Below, piece by piece: positions 34,502-45,800 of a DNA stretch of 64,000 nt. The translations under genes were made by a program, and so were the position numbers. A model generated the notes under the pieces. It had not been told where the DNA came from. It worked only from the letters and a program-made list of their open reading frames with translations, and made no database searches. The stretch's first letter is position 1, and each line of letters starts with the position of its first letter. Origin of the DNA: Ulota crispa (Eukaryota > Streptophyta > Bryopsida > Orthotrichales > Orthotrichaceae); assembly GCA_963920765.1 (NCBI GenBank), contig OY987246.1, forward strand, positions 16,240,868-16,304,867, read 5' to 3'.

Positions 34502-34814
34502 GAGCAACTCCATTAGTGACTCCAACTCGCTCAAAGTGGATGAAAAGTGTTGAAGCCCTTTTCAAAACCCTCTAAAGACACTTTGTCCTACCTTATCTAG
34601 CAAGGGCCCTTCAAGTCACCGTTCATCATTATTGATCTTAAGTCTAGTAAATTTTATCCTCTACTTTCCTTGATAACTGTGCAACTGATTATTTATGGGA
34701 CGTGTTTGAGTGCAAGGCCACCTTTTTGAAGAGCATGGGTGGAAATCAAGGGGCTTGAGGGCAGGTCAAAATAGATGGAAAATTTTGAAAGGACCCGGAC
34801 CGGTGGAGATGCTC
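34502..34814. mobile_element. PIF/Harbinger-type MITE, GAGCA family copy 2
   Basis: The termini GAGCAACTCCA and TGGAGATGCTC are flanked by TTA (34499-34501 and 34815-34817). Terminal words like these are widespread in plant Harbinger MITEs. The interior is related to 29425-29727. Confidence 0.75.
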
Positions 34815-34817
34815 TTA

Positions 34818-35121
34818 GGGGCTTTTGCAATACTCATTTACGTTACAAAGTCCAACCAGCAACATTGAATTTGTGCCAACATCATACGTAAGGAGGATGT
34901 CATTACGGACACGTTAACGAGGATAAAAATAATCCATTGGAATTGTGACATATTCAAAGAAACAAGAATCAAACCCACTTAAATGAGGTGGCTTTTATGC
35001 TTTTCTATGTTAAAAAAAATTCATGTAGTATTTCTTTTCGCTCTTATATGGTATGCTACGATATTTTACCCCCAATTTGGTCCCTCACCTATGTTCCATT
35101 TTCAAAAGTGAATCACACATG
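34818..35121. other. Spacer, no feature seen
   Basis: AT-rich, no gene or repeat ends. Confidence 0.45.
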
Positions 35122-35290
35122 GATGCTTGGATAAGGTCAACCTTTTAAAGAAACACATTTGGATAGTGTCAAAGTCCCCCTCTTTTTTTGTGTTTTAGAC
35201 CCAATTTAAATGAAATGTTTGTTTATGGTCAATGCTTGGATATGGTTAATGTTTTTTACTATCCCAAGGCATTGACCTTATCCAAGCATC
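35122..35290. mobile_element. 169-bp MITE with a perfect 19-bp inverted repeat
   Basis: The termini GATGCTTGGATAAGGTCAA and the exact inverse enclose AT-rich DNA. An internal copy of the terminal word (aatgcttggatatggttaa) lies at 35230-35250. A degenerate relative lies at 1442-1750. I could not identify the target duplication. Confidence 0.7.
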
Positions 35291-36433
35291 ATTGTATATA
35301 TGTATAAAAAAGACATACACATATTACCATTCAAAGTCAGAACCAGAAAGTTTTTGTTTTTATTTTTACGTGATAGTATATGTGTCATTGTGTAACTTTG
35401 GCGTTCTTCAAGCGTCATGCAACAGTGAGTATATTGGGTAATGAAACTTAAGCGGCAAGTGATTACAGCATTTTGTCTAATGCCTCATGAATGTAATTTT
35501 CTTACTTTCACTAAAATCCTATAGTGCCTCACACAAAAGAAACTTGCTACCTACTGTATGTACACATGGCACCTCCAGCAAACTCTTCATTTTGCATGAG
35601 TGTGAAAATCGATGTCCATTCTTCTTCCGTCTTCTTCTGTTCGAACTGAACGCAACGAAGTAGTATGAAGAATTTGAATTTTGCAGCAACCGAGGCTAGG
35701 GATTTCTCCGAATCGCAAGCCAATATCTTTGACATATGCAACCTGCACCGACCCTTGGTAGAATCGATCTACTGTAACTTACTCCAATCCACGGAAAGAA
35801 TGTGCTAGAAGCGACCAGACACAGCAAGCATTCAAGCTCGTGTACAACACGAGAAACACGAGGTTTGTCCTCACGAGGCAATTTCCCTCAAATGGCAGTA
35901 TGGCACCCTCTCGAATGGCTCAAGCCTCAAGATGCTAAGAACGCTGCTAATTGTGCCAAGAATCCGAACTCATCAGCACGGTGCTCACGTTTTCTGCAAA
36001 AAATGCTGGTTTGAAGATTTACTAAAATTAGCTAATTTTGAGAATAGTGCTCGGTTGCTCGCCACTTGCAGCCCGTGACGGCTTACTAGAAAAGCACGCC
36101 AGTGGCCCCACTTTGCGCTCTCCGAATCCGGTCACGCCGAGTGTAGACTTCTTGAACAGTAGCAGTTAAAAGCATCCACGCTTGGGACTTTTCAATTGCC
36201 ACCTGTGGCAAATTCTTACGAGCAACAAATGTGCTGTAACTGACTGTAGCTGCTTAATTGGCACTCAGCGTCTGCTAGACTAGTGGCAAAGTATAGAAAG
36301 TATTAGGAGAGAGTATTAAGAGACATGGTATATTCCGGGTAGCAATACCTGACGGGAGGATACCAGTAACTTTTCCTACGATTGCTCAATACCGATCGAG
36401 TTTTGTCAAGTGGAAAAAAGCGATGCTGCCGCG
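35291..36433 (+). promoter_or_regulatory. Upstream region of the large repetitive-protein gene
   Basis: From about 35560 the composition becomes mixed and remains so into the gene, as expected of promoter and leader. No TATA box stands out. Open frames on both strands at 35547-36014 carry no recognisable domain. The transcription start cannot be placed from sequence alone. Confidence 0.4.
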
Positions 36434-36748
36434 ATGGAGGTCCGCGGGAGGGCAGCTGTATCAAGAGGGTGGTGGGTGGTAGAGTGGTCCGGGAATAGTT
36501 CTACTACTAGCTCTAGCATTTTCAGAAGGACAATTAGCGTGGTGGGCTTGCTCGTCGTCGCTTCCACAGTCGTCCACGGCGTGCGTCACCGATCCTCCTC
36601 CCGGTGGCACTCTCACGACGACGGTCGTCTCTCTCCCGAGATAAGGTCGACGACGTTGTTGCACTGTGCCAAACTTTGGGCGATTTCCGAGAGGTGTGTG
36701 TACCTCTTGCAAGGGAGAGCTCAAGTTGTTTGTCTAATTTCCGATTAG
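36434..36748 (+). CDS. Possible upstream open frame in the leader
   Basis: An ATG at 36434 (within gcgATGGAGG) opens 104 codons with a hydrophobic stretch (TISVVGLLVVASTVVHGV at about residues 31-48) and an Arg/Ser/His-rich segment. It ends 151 bp before the main start. I recognise no family. It could be a leader open frame that reduces translation of the large gene, a small membrane protein, or chance in GC-rich DNA. Confidence 0.2.
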   Translation: MEVRGRAAVSRGWWVVEWSGNSSTTSSSIFRRTISVVGLLVVASTVVHGVRHRSSSRWHSHDDGRLSPEIRSTTLLHCAKLWAISERCVYLLQGRAQVVCLISD

Positions 36749-36898
36749 GTTATGTTCATCGCGGTATTGGAGAGAGGAGGAGCATGTGCAGGCTTTCTGC
36801 TCTGCTGTACCAGGACTCTGGCGGCGATCGTTTGATAGTTTGGGTTGAATTGGTGTTGAATTGCTTGCACGCGCCTCGCCCTGGTGCTTGAGGACACC

Positions 36899-39800
36899 AT
36901 GGCCGATGTGCAGCCCAGGGACCCACGCGACTGGTTGGAATGCGTGCAGGAGCCTGATGCTGCTGCCGTGTCGATTCAACAGACCAAGGAGGGCGGACCC
37001 GCAAGCACAGCAACTCCGGGAAACAAGCGAGAAGGCGAAGAAGTAGGAATGACGACAGTTAGGGCATCCGATTTGCCTCCGCTGGATGTCAATGGCACCA
37101 ATTCTCCGAGGACGAGAGTCGGCAGAGGCTTGGAGTCGATTGGTGGCATGACGGCGGACACGTTCCAGCGCTTCACCACAGTCGTTGGAGGTGTTGTCAA
37201 ATCGCCAGTGGTAAGTTTTGCTGTGAACCCTTCGAGTTTTTGACGACGACGGAGACGACGGCGGGATGCATGTGTTGGTGTTTCTGAATCTGATTGTGAG
37301 TTTTGCGTCCTTGTCACCAGACTTTAATGGCAAAAGTGGGCAGCCTTGCTTCGCCACAATCAGCAAGTCGTACTTCACCACTGGCAGCAAGTCGCACTTC
37401 CTCACAAGCAGCACGCCCCACTTTGCCACTACCGGCAAGTCCCACCTCACCAAAAGCAGCAAGTCTCATTTTGCCAGAAGCAGAAAACCCCACTTCGCCA
37501 GAAGCAGCAAGTGTCACTTTGCCAGAAGAAGCAAGTCTTGCTTTGCCACAAGCAGCAACTCCCACTTCGCTAGAAGAAGCAAGTCCCACTTTGCCAGGTG
37601 AAGCAAGTCTCGCTTTACCAGAAGAAGCAAGTCTCGCTTTACCAGAAGAAGCAAGTCTCGCTTTGCCAAAAGCATCAATTCCCACTTTGCCAGAAGAAGC
37701 AAGCCTCGCTTTGCCAGAAGCAGCAAGTGTCACTTCTACTCCGAGTATGTCCCTCGAGGAACGCCTGTGTCAGCTTGAAATTCAGGCAATTTTTTCGCCC
37801 TCAACTCTCTCGTTACAATTTCTCAAGCTATGGCCGTGTCGGTTCAGAGAATACTATTTAAGCATTTCAACCAACGTGTAAGAGTGTGCTTTTGTTAAGA
37901 TATCTCTAATAGAGTTCAATCACTGGAGTGATCAAGTGGGTACAACAAAAGTCACACTTTTTTGGAATCCATGATTTATCACTCCATGTTCCTTACTCCA
38001 TGTATCGATGCAATTATTCAAAGCGGGAGGTTGTAGACCGTTCTTGGGAATTAAGTAAGTGTTTGGTTAGAGAAGCGTTACTGAAGTACCTCTCCGCTTG
38101 TTGGCTTTTCAGATGAAGAGCTTCGAGGAGAGGTTTAATTTAAAGACTGGGATGCCAGAGTTAAACGTATCACCGCGTTCACTTGAGGAGAATCCTCGAC
38201 TCACGAGGTCTCTAATGCAGGAAATGGAGACGGAGGGGACGTTAGAGAAGCGCGTGCAAATGCTTGAGGAGAGTCTACACGAGGTACTCCTTCACACAGC
38301 TCAATTGATAGGCTTTCCAAGTCCCGTTACTGTAAGGATTGCAACTGAAATGATTTTAGTACTCATCCATTGTGTGTGTCCGCTTGTGCAGCGCATGGAA
38401 AGCGTTGAAAAGGCACTGTTAATAATTCAGTCCCAACTGGCTCATGTCGATCTGAGCAAGTATGACAGTGTGGCTGGCTATGACAGTCACAACAGTCCGT
38501 CGGGTGAGCTTGAGTTTTACGACGCTGAGCAACAGGTTGAAAATTTGGAAATCCTCGAATTGAGTTCTTTTGAAGAAATGATTGCAGGTGCACATTATGA
38601 ACGTGGTGAAGATACCGGAGCTAGTGCTCCATTTGACGAAATACCTGTGAACAAGAGTGTGCCAACTACTGCTGAGATAAACGCCGGAAGGAGCAGTGAT
38701 GTGTCTTTGGAGCCGCAATTAGCACACACGTCGGTGGAATCCAAGCAATTTTTTCTGCCGGAGTTAATGGAAGCTGCTGCACCAAGTGCTGAGCCAGTGG
38801 AACATGCACAGGAGCTTGATGCTGGAGTGAGTGGCTATGTATTGTTGCAGCCGCAAGTGGAATCTACTGAACCGTTTGTGAAGGAACCACGTGAAGCTGC
38901 TGCAATTAGTGATGAGCTTGCAGAATCTGCTCAGAGGGAAGATGGTGGCACATTCCCTGTGTCTTTAGATCGGCAATTAGTGTCTACACTGAGCGATCTT
39001 CATGAATCCTTTGTGAGAGAACCTTCTGCAGCGGCAGCAAGTGCTAAATTTTTGGACATTGCACGGGCGGATTCTGCTGAAAAGAGTAGTATTGCACCTG
39101 TGTCTATTGAGCCTCGATCGGCATTTGTACCCGAAGACCCTCAGGAAGCATATGAGGAGCAGCAGCCATTGATAGCTTCATCAGTTGCTAATTTTGAAGA
39201 GCCTGTAGAAGAGGATGTTCTTGGGAAGAGTGGTACCGGAGCTGTAGCTTCGGAGTCACCGTTGGCTCCTTTATTGGAGACATCCCAGAGAGCGGAGTCT
39301 TTGGCAGCTGCATCGAGTGCCGAATCTGCACAAGAATTCGCAATAAACGAGGATAGTGACATGGCACTAACACCTTCTGAGCCACAGCTGGCGTCTAAGT
39401 TTGTGGAGGAGCCATCGACAGCTTTACTGAGTGCCAACTTAGACGAGCCTGCGCTGGAGGATGTTGCTGAAAAAAGTGGTACTGTGCTTGCTGCTAAGGA
39501 GTTACCATTCGTTGAGGAGTCACCATTTGCATCTTCGTTTGAGGAACCACATGAAGACTTTGCGAAGGAGTCTTTAGCAGCTGCACCAAGTGCCGAACTT
39601 GCACAATTACTGGCAACGAATGAGGATGGTTATATGGCGCTTGCATCTTCCGACACTCAAGTGGCGTCTAGGTTTGCGGAGGAACCATCGGCAGCTATAC
39701 CTAGTGACCATTTTGAAGAGCCTGCTCAGGAGTATGCACAGGAGGATGCTGCTGATAAGAGTGAGACCATGCTTTCAGCTGAGGAGTCACCATTGTTGGC

Positions 39801-42800
39801 TTCATCCGAGGAACCTGAGAATAATCTTATGAAGGAGTCTCTGGCAGCTGCACCAAGTGCTGATCCTGCACACGGATTGGCAACAGAAGCGAGTGATGCT
39901 GTTGCACCTGCATTTTCTGAGCCCGAAGTGGCATCTAGGTCTGTGGAGTTTCCATCGGCAACTGTACCTAATGACAATGCCGAAGAGCCAGCTGAGGAGT
40001 TACCATTGCTGTCTTCATATGAGGAACCCCAAGAAGACTCTGTGAAGGAGTCTCTGGCAGGTGTACCAAGTGCTGGGTCTGCACATGGGTTGTCATCAGA
40101 AGCGAATGATGATGTTGCACCTGCGTTTTCTGAGCCCCAATTTGCATCTAGAGCTCTGGAGTATCAATCGGCAGCTGTAGCTAATGACAACGTTGACGAG
40201 CCTGCACAAGAGGATGCGGCGGACAAGAGTGGAACCATGCTTGCAGCTGAGGAGTCACCGTTGATGTCTTCATTTGAGGAACCTGAGGACAATTCAGTGC
40301 AAAAGTCTTTGGCAGCTAGAGCTAGTGCTGGACTTGCATACGAATTGTTAACACGGGAGGATAGTGATATGGGACGTGCATCGCCTGAACCCCAAGAAGC
40401 ATCTAGATCTGTGGAAGAGCCATCGGCAGTTATTCCGAGTGCCAGTTTTGAAGAGCCTGTACGAGATATTGCTGCGGATGAAAGTGGGACCATTCTCGCA
40501 GCTGAGGATTCGCCATTGCTGTCTTCGTTTCAGGAACCTGGAGAAGACTCTGTGAAGGAATCTCTGGCAGGTGCACCAAGTGCTGGCCCTACACACGGAT
40601 TGGCAACGGAAGTCAATGATGCTGTTGCCCCTGCATTTTCTGAGCCCCAAGTGGCGTCCAAGTCTGTGGAGGATCCATTGGCAGCTGTACCTAACGACAG
40701 TGTTGAAGAACCTGCACAGGAGGATGCACACGAGGATGCTGCTAATAAGAGTGAGACCATGTTTGCAGCTGAGGAGTCACCATTGCTGTCTTCATCTGTG
40801 GAACCTGAGGACAATCCTCTGCAAAATTCTTTGGCAGCTGCACCAAGTGCTGGGCCTGCACACGGATTGGCAACAGAAGCAAGTGATAATGTTCCACTTG
40901 CATTTTCTTTGCCCCAAGTGGCGTCTAAATCTGTGGAGTATCCATTGGTAGCTGTACCTAATGACAATGTTGATGAGCCTGCACATGAGGATGTGGCGGA
41001 GAAGAGTGATTCCATGCTTGCAGCTGTAGATTCACCATTAGTGTCGTCATTGCAGGAACCTGAGGACGATACTGCGAAAGAGTCTCTGGTAGCTGCACCA
41101 ACTGCTGTACCTGCACATGGAATTCCATTACAGGAGGATTCGGGTGGATATAGTGATATGGCAGTTCCAGAGCCAAAAACGGCATCTACACCCGTGGAGG
41201 AGCAGTCGGCAGCTGGTCCGATTGCTAATTTTGAAGCGCCTGCTCGGGAGGTTGCTATGGACAAGGACGGGACCATGTCTGCTCATGTGGTGTCACCATC
41301 CGCAGCTTCATTTGAGGAACCCCAGGAAGTCTTTAAACAGGAGCTTTTGGTACCTGCACAAGAATCGGTAACACGAGAGGATAGTGATGTGGCACCTGCT
41401 TTTTCTCAGCCCCAAGTGGCGTCTAAGTTTGTGGAGGAACCGTCGGCAGCCGTACCGAGTGCCAATTTTGAAGAGCCTGCACGGGAGGATGCTGATGACA
41501 CAAGTGGTGCTAATCTTGCAGCTAAGGTGTCGTCATCGGCAGCCTCATTTGAGGAACCCAAGGTTGATAGTATTAAGGAGGATTTGGTAGATGCACCAAG
41601 TGCTGGAATTGCACGTGAGCTTTTACCACAAGTGAATTCGAGTGGAAGTAGTGACATGGCACTTGCAGAGCCAGGAGTGGCATCCACAACCGAGGAAGAT
41701 CCATCGGCAGCTATTTCGAGTGCCAATTTTGAAGAGCCTGCTGGGGCGCATGTTGCTGAGAAAAGTGGTACCGTGCTTGCAGCTGAGGAGTCACCGTTCG
41801 CATCTTCGTTTGAGGAACCCCAGGGAGTCTTTGCGAAGGAGTCTTTAGCAGTTGCACCAAGTGCCGAACTTGCACAAAAACTGGAAACGAATGAAGATAG
41901 TGATATGGCACCTGCATCTCCTGACATACAAGTGGTTTCTAGATCTGTGGAGGAACCTTCGGCAGCTATACCGAGTGCCAATTTTGAAGTGCCTGCGCAG
42001 GAGGATGTTGCTGAAAAGAGAGTTACTATGCTTGCTGCTAAGGAGTCACCATCCGTTGAGGAGTCACCATCCGCATCTTCGTTTGGGGAACCCCACGAAG
42101 AATTTGCGAAGGAGTCTTTAGCAGCTGCGCCAAGTGCCGAACCTGCACAAGTACTTGCTACAGATGAGGATGGTTATATGGCGATAGCATCTTCTGACAC
42201 TCAAGCAGCGTCTAGGTATGTGGAGGAACCACCGGCAGCTAAACCTAGTGACCATTTTCAAGTGGCTGCACACGAGGATGCTGCTGATAAGAGCAAGGCC
42301 ATGCTTTCAGCTGAGGAGTCACCATTGCTGGCTTCATCCGAGGAACCTGAGGATAATCTTATGAAGGAGTCTCTGGCAGCTGCACCGAGTGCTGATCCTG
42401 CACACGGATTTGCAACAGAAGCGAGTGATGCTGTTGCACCTGCATTTTTTGAGCCGCAAGTGGCGTCAAAATCTGTCGAGGATCCATCAGCAGCTGTACC
42501 TATTGACAATGTTGAAGAGCCTGCACCAGAGGATACGGCGGAGAAGAGTGGAACCATGCCTGCAGCTATGGTGTCACCGTTAGCATCTTCATTGCAGGAA
42601 CCCGAGGACGATACTATGAAAGAGTCTTTGGTAGCTGGAGCAAGTGCAAAAGTCTTAGAACCTGCACAAGAGGAAGAGTATGAAAACAGTGCTATTGCTC
42701 AGGAAACTCTTGTGAAGGAGCCTTTGGGAGGAAGTGTCCAACTTGAAGGTCCTGCGCAGGAGAAGAGTGGGACATGGACATCCACAGTGGAGGAGCCTCA

Positions 42801-45800
42801 GAATGTCACATTAGGGGAGGATTATCACGCACTAAAGGAGGCTGAGTACAAATTAGCGGAGGATGTCAAAGTTCCCGATGAGGTAAGAATTGCTACCAGT
42901 GAATTTGCAGGACGTCAGCATACCGAAGTTGATAGCTTTGACTCTCTTGCAAGACTCCGCCCTGACATGCTATTTACTCACCTCAAAGTAGAACAAATAA
43001 TATTACTGTCTCTGGTGTTGCTGATATTTTTATGCTTTGGCGTTTTGTGTATGATCTTTCAGCACGTTAAAGACATTGAGGAGGTGTCTCCAAAGAGTCA
43101 AAGCAATCTGGCTCGTGTCGATTCCGACGAGCGGAAGCCTGAGAGTTTGGCTTCTCGGGACAGCGATGAGCGGGTGGAAAGTGGAGAATCGGGTGAGGAG
43201 TTTTTTGATGCAGAGCAAGAGAGTGACCATTTCAAGCCTTGGGACTCTGGAGCACAGAAACCTTTTGAAGAGTTTGCTGAAGGCCCAGGTGAACCTGGTG
43301 AAGCCTCTGGAAGTAATGCCAGAGCTCAAAAGTCGATCGTGATGGAGCCTCTGGTACCCTCGCCAAGCACGGAACCTGCACAAGAGCCTGAAAATTTTGA
43401 ACCAGAGCATGGACACGAGCCTGCAATGCAAGAACATGAACAACAACTTGCACAGGAGCATGGATACGAGCCTGCACAAGAACTTGCACGAGAACCTGCA
43501 AAATTTGAACAAGTGCCTGCACAAGCACATGAACAAGAGCCTGCACAAGAGCCTGCCCAAGAGAACCTCGCTGGAAAGAGTGACGTGGCACTTGCATCTT
43601 CGGAGCCACTAGTATCTGCTACATTTGACCATCCTCAGGAACTGCTTGCAGAGGAGCGAGTGGCAGCTGAACCGAGGGTCAATTTTGAAGAACCTGCACA
43701 AGCGAATGCTGCTGACGAGAGCGGTAGCCGAGACTTACCCTTTACATTCAAAGCGGAGGAGCCTCAAATTGGGTCCTCAGAACAGAATTTATCAAGTGCA
43801 AAGTTTCACGAAAGTGGCAACCCTGAGCATGTGGAGAGTCTTAAACAGAAATCATTGGATGAGGCTGGTATTGCCGTGGATACACCAGGCAAGGAATCTA
43901 CACCGCACGAGGCACTTGGAAAAGTGCCTTTGACAACATCTGCACCAACAACTGAATCTGATGATTCTGTACTGGAGCACGACGTTGGGAAGAGCGACCA
44001 TGTGCATATACCTTCAGAGCTGCAATTAGCATCTGCATCGGAGGAATCAAAGGAAGCTTATGTGAATGAGCCAATGAAAGCTGCACCAAGTTTTGAATCT
44101 GCTACAGAACGTGCTCAGAAGGGTGATGATGGTACCGTTGCTGCATTTTCGGAGCCAGCTACATCGCAGAAACCCCATGAAAACTTCGCAAAGGAACTTT
44201 CAGCAGCTGCACTATCAGCATTTAAATCTGGGGAACCTGAGGAATCACTTGCGGAGGAGCCGAGGGCAGTCACACCACCTTCTAAACTTGCACAAGAGAG
44301 TGGTGTTGACAGGAGCAGTCCTGGGCTTGTTGAAGGATCACCGCTTACATCCATTGAGGAGGAGCCTCGGTATGGCAGCGTGAGTTCTCTCGTGGAGGGC
44401 AAGCGTGGACACAACGAGGTTGAGCTCAAGCCTACTGAAAATGTCAATTTTCCTCCTGGGGTAAGTTGGCTTCAAAACCAAATAGTTGAATCACTGAAGT
44501 TGGTCTCTTTAAGTTTAGTACAACAGTAACAAGAAGAGGTGGTCATCTCCCACACGTTATTGGCTCAAAATACAAGTTGTAAGAGGTTCTAGGAATCTCT
44601 TGAAAGTGTGACAGAGCGCTCAATTGGAGACTTTTGCTTCACCCTAAACCTAAAAGAATACAGGGAAAATTTCACGGATACCCCTGAAGTTTGCAATATT
44701 TACATAGATACCCCTGCCTTTTCAGAAATTACACAAATGCCCTTGGGCCAAAATATTTAAGCATTTATCTGTTGTGCTTGTACTTTCTTCATGACCAATG
44801 TTAAAGAAGGAAAATGTAATGAAACAAAAAAGAAGCAACGTGTGCACAAAGGAAGAAGGGAGGTGATGTGCACAACAAAACAAACGCCTGAAAATTTTGG
44901 TCCAAGGGTACTTGTGGAATTTCTGAAAAAGCAGGGGTATCTATGTAAATATTGCAAACTTCAGGGGTATCCATGAAAGTTTCCCAAGAATACAACCATT
45001 GTTGCAGATGAATCTAATTGTGTTCTTCTTTTCAGCTCATTGAGGAGGCAATTCCAAGGAGTCAAAGTGATTCAACTCTTACCAAGTTGAAGCCTGGGGC
45101 AGCTCAGGACACTGGGGAGCATTTGGAGAGTGTACGCAAAGAGAAACATCACGATCATGGGAGCTTTCTAACCTTTGCAGCACCGTCGGCACTTGACAAG
45201 GAGCCTTCTCCAGCTGCTGCTAAGTTGGTGCAACTTTTTGAGAGGGAGGATGTTCGAAGGAGTGGTACCGTGCGACAATACTCACCAGCGACATCCATGG
45301 TGACGGAGCCTGCTGAATGGCCTACAGCGGAGTCATTGGTAGCGGTATCGTCATCTCCAAAGGTGGAAGGAGAAAGCCATGCTCGAAGGAGAAGTTTTGC
45401 ACGTTCGATTTCGGAGCCACAGTTTGTATATAAATCGGGAGATCATCGGCATACACTTGCGAAGGAGCCTTCGGTGGTGGTGGTTGCTCCACCGACTGCC
45501 TCGAATCTCGAACAACATGCACAAGAAGGTTCTGCTGATGTGCAGTGCTTGCCGTTCAAAATACCTGGGGAGGGCAAGCCTTGGAAGGAGTCTGAGCTTA
45601 AATTGGCGGAGGATGTTTATGGTTCTGCTAGGGTAAGTTTTCTACACTCGGTTATCAACTCCTAAATCACTGACAATTCATGCTTTTATAATTGACCAAC
45701 TTAATTAGTCATGTTGTGAAAAATGTACTTCAGACGAAGCCAAACTAGAAAATACCAAAACCGGTGGAGAACAAATGCATGTATTGGTCAAAAGTTAAAA

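Noticed and set aside
36734-37733. Minus-strand frames of 139-242 codons over exons 1-2 of the large gene
   Set aside because: They are antisense to the coding minisatellite and GC-rich first exon, without independent support.
42961-43062. Transmembrane helix in the large protein
   Set aside because: The hydrophobic run is better explained as the T-rich 3' end of an intron. It is kept only as a possible retained segment.
38363-44447. Many long open frames on the minus strand and in other plus frames (for example 40530-41276 minus, 248 codons)
   Set aside because: They are shadows of the repetitive Glu/Ala/Ser/Pro coding exon. Repeated codons keep the alternative frames open, and none has splice sites, a start context or a domain.
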